A stretch of DNA of 64,000 nt from Persicaria tinctoria. Its lineage: Eukaryota; Streptophyta; Magnoliopsida; Caryophyllales; Polygonaceae. Location of the stretch: positions 55,081,688 through 55,145,687 of the forward strand of contig JBANSL010000013.1 in NCBI GenBank assembly GCA_037127255.1, given 5' to 3'. Below, in pieces: positions 35,957 through 46,808 of the stretch. The notes below the pieces were generated by a model. It worked only from the letters and a program-made list of their open reading frames with translations, ran no database searches and was not told the origin of the DNA. The stretch's first letter is position 1. Every line of letters begins with the position of its first letter. The position numbers and the translations under genes are program-made.

Positions 35957-36147
35957 TGCCATGTTTTATACTTACTTTTATATCGATTTCTGTTAACATT
36001 TCATGCATTTGGGCTAGAATAGTACAAAATCTATGTAGTTTACACTTATTTACCAAATTATGGAATCTACACTAGTTTCTATTTAATTTCGCAGAAATCG
36101 AGGCGTCTTACAGCAATTCGGAGAAAGGAAGAAAAATCACAAAGAGG

Positions 36148-36457
36148 TCGATATCGACTGGGCTTTGTCGATATCGAGTGGATTACATCGATCAAAAATG
36201 TCAGAAATCGACCAGAAAAGTGGAGAAAAATAGGAGAAGTCGATATCGACCACTTTTGGTCGATATCGAGCACATACGGGTCGATATACCCTCTGGAGGC
36301 CGAGATCGAGTGAAGAAGCGAAGACAGGTCTATATCGACCTATGTTGGTCGATATCGACCAAAGACCAAGTCGATATTCCTGCCAGAGTCTATATCGAGC
36401 GAGAAGAAGACGAACCAAGCAGACAACTCGATATCGACCAACATTGGTCGATATCGA
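36148..36457. repeat. TCGA-NN-TCGA array, E3 5' LTR start
   Basis: Eight sites in four pairs, each pair 20 bases start to start. The core is mainly TCGATATCGA, often widened to TGGTCGATATCGACCA, a 16-base palindrome. Confidence 0.95.
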
Positions 36458-36706
36458 CCAATCCCCAGAGACGATTTCGAGTTGATTTCAAGTCCGAATG
36501 CTGAGATGGCTTTCTTCCACATGAAACAAGAGATATTTTATCTATTCAAGAGAATATTTATCAAGTCCAAGAGAGATCTATCCACTTTAGATATAGTTTC
36601 CTTTATGGATTTATTTCTTTTATTTCCAAACTTTATCTTATGCTTTTAGATAGAAAGTTTAGATATAGATATAGTTGTTCTTTCCTATATTAGCGGGGAA
36701 TGAGCA

Positions 36707-36715
36707 CTATAAATA
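36707..36715 (+). promoter_or_regulatory. TATA box, E3 5' LTR
   Basis: CTATAAATA in the context 'gcactataaataaagcc'. Confidence 0.65.
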
Positions 36716-37697
36716 AAGCCTTAGGGACTGAGTATTATTCATTCAATTTTAGTTACAATTAGTTACATAGAGGTAGGAGAAAGAGAGCTTCTAGCGGAGA
36801 AAAGTTGGATTTTGCGAGAGCGGTTTTGGCTTCGATCGGTTGTAAGTTTTAGTTATTTTTTATGCAATTTATTTTTCTGAAATCTTTGATGAGTTTATTC
36901 ATGATGAAGAGCGAGTATTCACCCAACTTCTAGGGTCGGGGTGAGCCCGACGGTAGCCATGTAAAGTGATGCGATCAAGGTACAATATTTTGATGCGAAT
37001 TCGTCTTCTATCCCTATGAGCATGATTCTTTTGCGAAAGTTTAAGTTGATCCCTGTTTGTGTTATTGAATCGAAAGTGATCTTAATGCAAACTTGGATTA
37101 ATTATGTGAAAAGGGTTAGTAACAATTAGGGTTTATGCGAAAGCCTCTATATTCCTATTTGTTAATAACGAAATTTATTTGATGAAAAACGTGATATTTT
37201 ATGCCTTTATGTGTTATTTTACATGGTTATCGTTGTGGTGTTGTTACCCTGATCTTGGAAGTTTTTAGTTTATTGATTTTATTTCATTAGTTTCGTGTTC
37301 TGTCTTGCGAAAAGTTATGAATTTTGGTTTTTATTTGCTCGATTTCGAGCACTGTTAGTCGATGTCGAGGAAAAGTTAGTCGATATTGAGGAGTTTTGGT
37401 CGATATCGACCGGTTATTTTCCTATTTGTTTCTGTTTATTTCTGTGTTTTGTAGTTTCTGTCGACGTAGTGGTCGATATCGACTAGATAGGCCGAGATCG
37501 ACTACTCTTCTGGTCAAAATCGAGTGGTTTTCAGGAACTGAAAAGGCGGGCGCTGACACGGTTCCTCGTGGATCGATCCTGACTGCCTTCTACTACAACG
37601 GGATGAAGTCTTGTATTTATTTGCTGAGACAGGGAGTCAGTTTGATTTCATATTTATATTTATTTTCATACTTGACCATTCTTCTGCAACAACAAAT

Positions 37698-37715
37698 TGG
37701 CGCCGTTGCCGGGGA
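37698..37715 (+). other. E3 primer-binding site
   Basis: TGGCGCCGTTGCCGGGGA, three bases after the LTR end CAACAACA. Confidence 0.88.
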
Positions 37716-37819
37716 GGCAATCAATCGCGCCCCTTTTAGTTCTTTTTCCTTTCGTTATATTTTTTTTTGCTTTTTAGTTTCTTTTTACTTGTTTCTTTTT
37801 GTTCTTGTTTTTCAGGTGC

Positions 37820-39290
37820 ATGCGAAGAACTGATCGCACACCTATAGACTCAATTCTCGAGCCTGAGCGATTTTTCCATCTTCAGCAAAGGCTTAGGAGA
37901 AGACTCATGTCACAAGTCAACGAGAATGTAGTCCAGCTCACACCAGCACAAGAGGTTGAGCAACTCCGCTTACGGATAGAGGAATTCACCGCTAGAGAAG
38001 CAGAACACGCCCAATGAGAGGCAGAATATGCACTGAACCAGCAGCGGTGGGAAGCAAGGGTAGATCGCGAGGTTAACGCGAGGAGGCAACTTGAGGAGCA
38101 GATGGGGCATACCCTAGCCAATGCAAAGGAGTATATGCATCCTACTCTAGAAGTTCAAGAATCGCCGATCATTCTTCCCGCTATTAATTTTGAAATTCGT
38201 CCTTCCTTTATTACTGAAATTAGGAGGAGTCAATTTAGGGGAAGAATCAATGAATGTCATTTAGAGCATGTCACCACTTTTATAGACTTATGTGAAGTTA
38301 TAGAAGATGGTGCTAATCTGTAATATCTAAAACTAAAGGCTTTTCATTGGTCCCTTGCAGGAATAGCACAATAGTGGCTGGAAGGATTGCCTGCACGATC
38401 AATCCGCACTTGGAACGAACTGCAGGACTTATTCCTCAACAAGTTCTTTCCTCCTGCAAAAATAGCAGCACTCAGATAGCATATCACGACTTTCAAATAG
38501 AAGCTAGGGGAAACACTTGCACAGGTCTGAGAGCGGTACAAGAAGCTTCTGAAATCCTGTCCTACGCATGGACAACCACCATACGTCATCCAGGATATCA
38601 TCTTCAACTGCCTAGATGCGTCTAATAAGGATAGGATAAACAACTACACCGCCTATGGGTATCTCAAATACACTCCACGCCGTGCTTGGGAGGTGTTTGA
38701 GACGCTGACCAACTACGACAACACATATGGGACTTCTGCGGCTTCTTCTGACGAAGGGTATGAAAGGTCAACTACATCTATGCCATTGTATGTGCCACCA
38801 AAGGAGGTTGATCCAGATGCTAGGGAGCAATTCCAGAATGACCAGGTACGCCGTCTTACCAAACAAGTTAAATTCTTATCTAAAAATCAGCCTTGTTTGG
38901 AATGTGGGTCTGTAAGGCAAAACACCACTGCGTGCCCACACGTCGATCAAGTACAAGCGGCAGAAACCCACGAAGAGGTAAGGTATGTAGGGGGGCAGTA
39001 CTCAGGACAACATCAGAACCAGAATTGAAGCTATTATCGCCATTCCCAACACCAGAATCCTCGCCTTACAGAGGTCCTGGTCACCCTGACAAAGAAGGTA
39101 AGAAAGATGACCTGCAGACAATTCTTGAGGAGATGCGGAGGAATCATTCAGACACCAAGCAATCCATCAATTCCATCCACACTCAGATGCATGGTGTCAA
39201 CTCTAGGCTTGGAGAAATCGATATTTGGCGGAAATCGATTAAGACACAGATTGGCCAATTGGCAACATTTGTCCCCTAACAATCAGGTAC
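37820..39290 (+). pseudogene. gag: E3 gag, several stops, altered knuckle
   Basis: ATG at 37820 (MRRTDRTPIDSILEPERFF) follows a pyrimidine-rich tract and CAG at 37813-37815. The N-terminal helix and capsid region match E1 closely (VDREVNARRQLEEQ, NECHLEHVTTFIDLCE). Stops are seen near 38015 and 38321, and more in the capsid part. The C-terminal frame 38693-39028 has TLTNYDNTYG, MPLYVPPKEVDPDA and CLECGSVRQNTTAC, where the zinc-binding His of the knuckle is Gln. A frameshift follows near 39028. Confidence 0.9.
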
Positions 39291-39348
39291 GCTCCCTGGA
39301 TCCTCTGAACCTAATCCTAAGACTAAATCTACAGGATAGGTAGCTGCC

Positions 39349-40785
39349 ATGAATCTAACGAGTGAGCGACATATGCAAACGCCCGAGCAAACGACGGAGG
39401 AGGAAGGAGCTGGAGACGAGTCGATATCGACCAAACCAATTGATATCGACCTGTCCCCACTCGATATCGACCAGAATGCCCTGCCAGCCCAGAAATCGAC
39501 CAGTCCAGTCGATATCGACCAGACGCCAGTCGATATCGCCCTCCTCCACTCGACATTAGCACCTACGAAAAAGAAAACGTTGCCATTCCCGATGAAATCG
39601 TTGATGGATCCACCAGAGAAGAAGTTCCAGCATTTCATCAAGATGCTTCAAAGGCTCAATGTCACGATACCCTTCACAGAAGCTCTTAATAAGATGCCAT
39701 CCTATGTCAAGTTCCTCAAGGAAATTCTAAGCAAAAAGCGGTCAATGGCTGAGATCGCAGAAGAATGCAGCAAGATGGACACCACAGAGAAAAGGCCAGA
39801 TCCAGGTAAGTTTTCTATAACCATTGGATTTGGTCAATACAAGTTTAATGCCTTGTGTGACTTGCGAGCCAGTGTGAGTATAATGTCTCTATCTATCTGG
39901 TCCGAAGTTAAGATAGATTCTCTGGAGCCTGTGCATGCTAAACTCTATATGGCGAACAACACGGTTGTCATCCCTACATGCATGGTGGACGATGTACCAG
40001 TACAAGTAGGTAAGTTCTTTATCCCTGCTGATTTCTTAGTCATTGATATGGCGGAGGACCATGCTTGTCCAATTATTCTAGGAAGGCCCTTCTTGGCGAC
40101 AGTGGATGCCAACATAAGCATACGAAAGGGAGTGCTCACTTTCAACATCAGGGATGAGGTAATTGAGTATTCCTTTAATAAAACTGAAAGGCATACAGGT
40201 CCCATGGAAGAGGTCAAATCAATATCAGCCAAGTACATCACTTGCGGGGAGCCTAAGGTAAGAAACATGACCCCCAAGGAGCTGGAAAAGAGGGATATGG
40301 AAGAACAGGTGGAGGAGATCATGGCCATCCTGAACGAAGAAACAGAAAATCCACTCGAAATCAACCAAGGTAAGTCGATATGGACTAACTATTTTTCGGA
40401 TGCTTTGCCAGGTCTTAAGTATGGGGTCGAAATCGACCAACATTCTGCAGTGGAGTCGACTGTGCCACAGAAGAACTCGATATCGATCACTCTTGTTCGA
40501 TATCGACCACCTCATATCGAGTCAACTCCACCTCCAGAAATCGAGTCAGCAGAAATCGAGCAGAAGAACTCGATATCGACCACTCTTGGTCGATATCGAC
40601 CTCCTCAAGTCAAGTCGATTTCACCACCAGAGACGAAGCCAGACGAAATCGAGCAGAATCACTCGATATCGACCACTCCTGGTCGATATCGACCAACCCA
40701 CATCGAGCTGTCTTCGTCTACATCGACTGAAACTCCACCAGAAAATCAGCAAAAGATATCGACCAGATCCTTGGGAGCTGAATGA
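39349..40785 (+). pseudogene. pol: E3 protease with motif-built linkers, 478-codon frame
   Basis: An uninterrupted frame. The N-terminal linker reads SISTKPIDIDLSPLDIDQNA. Then come MLQRLNVTIPFTEALNKMPS, YVKFLKEILSKKRSMAEIAE and the protease. Its active site is DLRASVSIM, with Arg in place of the Gly found in E1 and E2, so the enzyme is probably inactive. PIILGRPFLATVDANISIRK follows. The last 100 residues hold a 31-residue (93-base) repeat, nearly three copies, with the core SISTTLGRYRPP, encoded by motif pairs at 40477/40497, 40570/40590 and 40663/40683. It ends at 40785, after which RT is missing. Confidence 0.92.
40471..40740 (+). repeat. 93-bp coding tandem repeat
   Basis: Units start at 40471, 40564 and 40657 (the last is partial). 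Each holds two TCGATATCGA sites 20 bases apart. The first is read as Ser-Ile-Ser and the second, in another codon phase, as Arg-Tyr-Arg. Confidence 0.93.
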
Positions 40786-41104
40786 CGCCGAATCTGCAAA
40801 AGTAAGCCAAGGTATGGATCCTTCTTCTCCTATTTTAATTAAAGATCTAACTATACATGGGAGAGGTCTGCCTTGGTATGTGCGCTTATGCAGGGTTTCC
40901 AATGACGATCCCAAGGAATACAAAGTAGGAGACAAAGTCTATGTCTCCAAATCAAATGATCATTGGTTCCCTAATAAGTTCAAAAAGAAGAAGATGGGAC
41001 CTTTCACGGTGAACAAGATCCATTCCGGAGGACTACATCTGATGGACAAGAATGGAGTCTTGTTTGAAGCCCAAGCAACATGGGCCCTGCAGATGCCACC
41101 TTAA
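40786..41104 (+). pseudogene. pol: E3 integrase C-terminal tail
   Basis: In the frame ending at 41104: LTIHGRGLPWYVRLCRVSND, KEYKVGDKVYVSKSNDHWFP, KKKKMGPFTVNKIHSGGLHL, MDKNGVLFEAQATWALQMPP. VGDKV and GPF are marks of the gypsy integrase C-terminal domain. The step from the linker to this tail replaces RT, RNase H and the integrase core, so the element could not have moved without help. Confidence 0.8.
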
Positions 41105-42669
41105 GCCCAATGGAGAAGTCGGCCTAGCGACTATAAAGTCTAGAGCTTGTAAATAAAACACTTAAATTTTGAATTTTTGGATATTGCTTTTGGTTTTTGG
41201 TTTTTGGACATTATTTTTAAGTTTTTCTATTGTGGGTATTTCTTTTCTAACAATTTTTGCAAGTACAAACAAAGAAGCAGCGGACTCACTCGATATCGAG
41301 TAATAAAGGTCGATATCGATCAGGTCACTTGAAATTGACCTAGGTCTACAGCAACATTGCACTCGATTCTGACAATTAGCACGCATGTCTAGTTAGTTTC
41401 TTTCTTTACCCTTATTTTTTATACAGTGAGGACATTGTAATGTTTAAGTAGATGGTGGGGGAATGGCTTACTTTATGCATATTTGACTTTATTTGACCAT
41501 ATGTGTGCATATTCTTATGTTTATTTTTCGAATTGCTTATGCATGACCACTTTGGATTCCGTATTTGATTTATGTGCTTATATGCATGATTTCCAAAGTT
41601 TGAAAAATCACCCCCATCAAAATTTTTGATAAGTGTCTTGGAAGCTTTAATTGAACTCGACGATGCATAAGTAGATTCATTAGAAATATAGCATGAAATT
41701 GCCTAGTAAAGGGAAGTCACAATGAAGTGCATATTTTTATTGAAAACCATGAAAGGGGGTAAAATTTGAAATTGCTTTTGACATGTTGCATGATAAAAGG
41801 ATGGAGGACTTTATATTTTCCATACAATGCTCATATTGTTTAAATCCTAGCCTTACCTATGCTTATGCATCACAAAAGCCATATTATGCCTTACATTATA
41901 CTATGCTCCACATGATCTAAATATTGCCTATTATTTACCTTATTTCCATCCGGGGATTATGTTGAGAATGAATGTTACACTATGGAGATTACTATATGGC
42001 TGTTGTTTTGGTGTTATTAACATTATTGGAGTTTGGCAGGAAATTGAAAATTTTATGGAAAATTTAATGAGTGAAAGAAAATCCGATCACCTCAGGAGAT
42101 AAAGGTAGATCGACCCTGCTCGTTGAGATAATAGTTCGGCGAGATAGGACACACGGGTGAGGAGTCCGAAGCACTAAGTATCCAGGGCCATTCATGACAC
42201 CCATGTTTGTGACTCGCAAGAAGGCAGTGCTGAGGTTAGAGAGGTAAAAGCATTATATTGAAAAAGCAATGAGCGAATGAAAGAAAGGTGAGAAATCAAA
42301 AGAAAAAGGAATGTGGTATGAAAATTTGGAAATTACTCCATTTCCCCGGATCATTAGCACCACCACATGGCCAAAAATTGCCCACCTTAAGACTTTTACC
42401 AATCTACTCCTTATTGAGCTTAAATTAAAAGTCCTCTTGATTATTAATGCTTTGTCATGAACGATTGTTTTGCATAACCCTCCTTTTGTGTGTAGAAGTT
42501 GCTTTTATTCACAGACGTGGATTTGTGACATAAGTACCTTTTCGATGATGGTAATTGATTGCAGGGACATATGAAAATGAATCTAAGATGTTGAGAGTTT
42601 GTAATTTCTTCCCTTGTATGACCATTAAAAGTATTGCTTGAGTACAAGCAAACTTAAGTTTGGGTTGTT
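41105..42669 (+). other. E3 3' noncoding region with PPT
   Basis: AT-rich. 'gagaagtcggcctagcgact' after the stop is shared with 59672-59691 of the E-B element. A motif pair is at 41290/41310. A PPT-like purine run with flanks lies at 41437-41464. The block 42040-42245 matches 21060-21260 of E2. The hairpin TTGCTTG/CAAGCAA is at 42634-42651 and the PPT at 42652-42669. Confidence 0.8.
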
Positions 42670-44416
42670 TGTTGTGAGCCTAATTTGCAATGTTGTATAC
42701 TTACTTTTATATCGATTTTTGTTAACATTTCATGCATTTGAGCTAGAATAGTACAGAATCTATGTAGTTTACACTTATTTGCCAAATTATGGAATCTACA
42801 ATAGTTTCTGTTTAATTTCGCAAAAATCGAGGCGTTTTACAGTAATTCAGAGAAAGAAAGAAAAATCACAAAGAGGTCGATATCGACTGCGGTTGGTCGA
42901 TATCGAGTGGATTACATCGAGCAAAAATGTCAAAAATCGGCCAGAATAGTGGAGCAAAATAGGAGAAGTCAATATCGACCACTTTTGGTCGATATCGACC
43001 ACTTTTGGTCGATATCGAGCACATACTGGTCGATATACCCTCCTGAGGCCGAGATCGAGTGAAGAAGCGAAGACAGGTCTATATCGACCTATGTTGGTCA
43101 ATATCGACCAAAGACCAAGTCGATATTCCTGCCAGAGTGTATATCGAGCGAGCAGAAGACAACTCGATATCGACCAATCCCCATAGACGATTTCGAGTCG
43201 ATTTCGAGTCGATTTCAAGTCTGAATGCTGAGATGGCTTTCGTCCACATGAAGCAAGAGATATTCTATCTATTCAAGAGAAGATTTATCAAGTCCAAGAG
43301 AGATCGATCCACTTTAGATATAGTTTTCTTTATGGATTTATTTCTTTTAGTTTCAAACTTTATCTTATTCTTTCAGATAGAAAGTTTAGATATAGATATA
43401 GTTGTTCTTTCCTATATTAGCAAGAAATGAGCACTATAAATAAAGCCTTAGGGGCTGAGTTTTATTCATTCAATTTCAGTTACAATTAGTTACACAGAGG
43501 TAGGAGAAAGAGAGCTTGTAGCCGAGAAGAGTTGGAGTTTGCGAGAGCGGTTTTGGCTTCGATCGGTTGTAAGTTTTGGTTATTTTTAATGCAATTTATT
43601 TTCCTGAAATCTTTGATGAGTTTATTCATGATGAAGAGTGAGTAGTCACCCAACTTCTAGGGTCGGGGTGAGCCCGACGGTAGCCATGTAAGGTGATGCG
43701 ATCAAGGTACGATCTTTTGATGCGAATTCGTCTTCTATCCCTATGAGCATAATTCTTTTGCAAAAGTTGAAGATGATCTCTGTTTGTGTTATTGAAGCGA
43801 AAGTGATCTTAATGTAAACTTGGATTAATTATGTGAAAATGGTTAGTAACAATTAGGGTTTATGCGAAAGCCTCTATATTCCTACTTGTTAATAACAAAA
43901 GTTATTTGATGAAAAGCATGATCTTTTATGTTTTTATGTGTTATTTTACATGTTTATCGTTGTGGTGTTGATGCCCTGATCTTGGAAGTTTTTAGTTTAT
44001 TGATTTTATTTCATCAGTTTCGTGTTCTGTCTTGTGAAAAGTTATGAATTTTGGTTTCTGTACTCGCTTTCGAGCACTGTTGGTCGACGTCGAGAAAAAG
44101 TTAGTCGATATCGAGGAGTTTTGGTCGATATCGACCACTTCTGTTTCTATTCGTTTCTGTTTATTTTTGTGTTTTGCAGTTTCTTTCGACATAGTGGTCG
44201 ATATCGACTAGATAGGTCGATATCAAGTACTCTTCTGGTCGAAATCGAGAGGTTTTCTGGAACTGAAAAGGCGGGCGCTGACACGCTTCCTCGTGGATCG
44301 ATCCTGACTGCCTTCTACTACAACGGGAGGAAGTCTTGTATTTATTTGCTGAGACAGGGAGTCAGTTTGATTTCATATTTATATTTATTTTCATACTTGA
44401 CCCTCCTGCAACAACA
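42670..44416 (+). repeat. E3 3' LTR (1747 bp)
   Basis: TGTTGTGAGCC to CTGCAACAACA. TATA at 43434-43442. Four motif sites lie exactly 20 bases apart at 44064, 44084, 44104 and 44124. Confidence 0.94.
43434..43442 (+). promoter_or_regulatory. TATA box, E3 3' LTR
   Basis: CTATAAATA, same context as the 5' copy. Confidence 0.6.
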
Positions 44417-44421
44417 AATTT

Positions 44422-44510
44422 GTCTCCTGGGTTGCACTCGAGCTCGGGCACCATCTCGACTCGACGGGTGTACTCGACTTCGAGTACTGTAGCACTTGAC
44501 GTCGAGTAGT
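44422..44510 (-). repeat. E1 5' LTR, segment 4
   Basis: Motif-bearing LTR sequence between E3 and the next solo LTR, with TCGACTTCGA and TTGACGTCGA (44496-44505). Confidence 0.7.
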
Positions 44511-46323
44511 TGTTGATAGAAGGAAATTGAGAAGTCAGGATCGATCCACGAGGAAGCGTGTCAGCGGATCCTAGGCAGCGGAGAAATCTCACGGACAGAA
44601 GTCGACCACAGGTTGTCGATCTCGACTAGGGTTAGTCAACAGAAAATCGGACAAGTCAAACAGCGCAGCAGCAGTCACAGGCAGTTAGTCGATATCGACT
44701 AGGCTCTACTCGATATCGAGTAAAGTTGTCGATGTCGAGGATGGCTTTGTCGAGTACCTGCACAGGAGAAGCTGCGAGGATCTGGGATCGGAGATCAGTA
44801 ACTCGATATCGACAAGAGGTAGTCGATATCGAAGAGGGCAGAAAGTAAAAACGAAATAAAATAAAGACAAAGGCTTGTGGGATTCGAAAATAAACTGTAT
44901 AAAAGACAACTTCCAAGATTGGGGTTTGCAAAAACAATAACCAAACATGCATAAGGCAGAAATAAACAGATAATCATGTAAATCGCATCAAAGGACCAAG
45001 CTTTCGCCTTTTCCAACAATTAGACAACTCTTTCAAGAAACCCTAATTGTTTCTACTGATTTTATGTTTACAATCCAAGTTGTTAGCATGGACCTCCATT
45101 ACATGGGTAATAAACACATAACAAGTAGTAGATGCTCAAAACATGATAAAAGTCGGATCTTTACCTCAAACACGCTGAGCTATAGTCGGGCTCACCCCAA
45201 CCCTAGAAGTGGGTGGACTACTCGCGCTTCATCGCAATTGCAGACATTGATTGAAAGGAAATAACTACTTGCATTAAATCAAACAGAGCTTACAACCAAA
45301 GGAAGCCAATTCCGCTCTCGCTTCACCAACTCCTCTTGGCCACTCACTCTCTCTCTCTCTCTCTCTACTACTTCTCCTACTGAAATTGAATGAATAAAAA
45401 TCAACCCCCTAAGGCTTTATTTATAGGCTTCTAATCCTTGCTAATCAAGGATAAAAATCTCTATCTATATCTAAGGATAAAACATTAATAAAAGAAACAT
45501 ATATCTAAAAAAAGACATATATCTAAAAGGATAAAATATCTTCATGTGGATAAATCTTCTTCTCCATGGATAGATGTTGATAGATCTTGGATAGAATCGG
45601 ACATCTTCGGCCCCAAGTAATCCAAAACCGTGTAGGACAGTTCAAACCGCGTACGCGGCTCCGGATAGATCTCCTCGATATCCAGTAAATTACTCAATAT
45701 CGAGTAAAGTTGGTGTCGACTTCAGCTTCAGCGGCATGCTCGACTAGTTGGTCCTCAACATGGCTTGGGTGCGCGCTTCTGGTGTTGTCGATATCGAGTA
45801 GATTACTCGATATCGAGGAAATTGGCTTCATCGGCTTGGCTGGCTTGGCTTGGTCGAGCAACTCTCTTCGACATTGCTTGGACATGTGCCCTGGGTTTGT
45901 CGATATCGAGTAAGTGTTGCCCGGCATGTCTTCATCTCCGGCTTCTCGATCAGCTTATGTTCCTCGACTCCGGGTTGGTCTTCAGGGCTTTGTCGATATC
46001 GAGTAACTTTCTAGAGTCGGGTAACTTTGCCTTCAGTTCCTCGATCTGGTGCTCCTCGATCAATGATGTACCCGAACATTGTTTGTCGATATCGAGGAAA
46101 AGAAGTCGATATCGAGTAATCTTCAGCCTCCGTCTTTGCTTCTTGGTTTTCTCCCGAAATGGCTCCAAATTCTGTAATATTAAACCAAAACTTATGTAGA
46201 TATCCATTTCTTGTAAATAAGCACATATTACATAAATTCGACATATTCCCAACCCGAAATATGCAAAGTGTATAGAATATGGAACTAAATGTGCATTTCA
46301 ACATGGTTATTTTAGAGACATCA
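44511..46323 (-). mobile_element. Solo LTR, TSD GTAGT/GTAGC
   Basis: TGATGTCTCTAAAATAACC to CTATCAACA on the minus strand, 1813 bp. GTAGT (44506-44510) and GTAGC (46324-46328) agree in four of five bases. TATA at 45426-45418; motif pairs at 45788/45807 and 46085/46105. It is related to the LTRs of the right-hand array. Confidence 0.85.
45418..45426 (-). promoter_or_regulatory. TATA box, solo LTR
   Basis: CTATAAATA on the minus strand. Confidence 0.6.
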
Positions 46324-46808
46324 GTAGCTCTGGGCTATTCGAGTGATCTGCTCGACTCCGTGTGACTTTCTGGCTCCTGGTGTACTCGACTTCGACCAAT
46401 TGTAGTCGACGTCACCTAGTCCTGTCAGCTTTCAGCATTCTGCTCCGTTCTTGAAACGCACTTTCCCGAGTCCTCGTTTGTCGAATTGACACATATGAGT
46501 ATGCATTGGAAATATCTTTCCGAGGGCTACAACACTCATGAAGACATCAGAACTTGATTCAGAAAGATGAATGGTGAAAAATGGCGTTTTCTCCAGATGT
46601 ACCATCCTTAGCTTTTTCATGACTTTCCTTTAAGCTCCAAAGTGCGTCCGATTTCTGCGAAATTAAACAGAAACTAGTGTAGACTCCATAATTTGGCAAA
46701 TAAACATAAACTACACAGATTATGTATTATTCTAACCCAAATGTATGAAATGCATGCAGAAATCGATATAAAAGTAAGTGTAAAACATGGTTATTTAGGC
46801 GCACATCA
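46324..46808 (-). repeat. E1 5' LTR, segment 5 (outer end)
   Basis: Ends with TGATGTGCGCC on the minus strand at 46808. It includes the conserved 5' LTR start with 'ttctgcgaaattaaacagaa' on the plus strand at 46651. COP3 coding sequence begins at 46809. Confidence 0.88.

Larger units (their letters stand above)
35957..37694 (+). repeat. E3 5' LTR
   Basis: Matches 42670-44416 except for about 16 missing terminal bases. TATA at 36707-36715, hairpin at 36935-36951. Motif pairs are at 36148/36168, 36240/36260, 36330/36350 and 36428/36448, and there is a four-site phased run 37339, 37359, 37380, 37400. Confidence 0.93.
35957..44416 (+). mobile_element. E3, nonautonomous Athila-like element
   Basis: Plus strand: 5' LTR (35957-37694), PBS, gag, protease with long linkers, integrase tail, 3' noncoding region, PPT, 3' LTR (42670-44416). 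RT, RNase H and most of integrase are deleted. AATTT flanks both ends (35952-35956 and 44417-44421), a candidate target duplication. However, the 5' LTR starts about 16 bases late compared with the 3' LTR (TGCCATG instead of TGTTGTGAGC) and AATTT also occurs in the LTR start, so the duplication is not certain. Confidence 0.9.

Noticed and set aside
36148..36457. CRISPR-like look of regularly spaced palindromes
   Set aside because: Repeats are 10 bases with variable centres and the gaps are 10 bases of related sequence, not unique spacers. The setting is a plant LTR.
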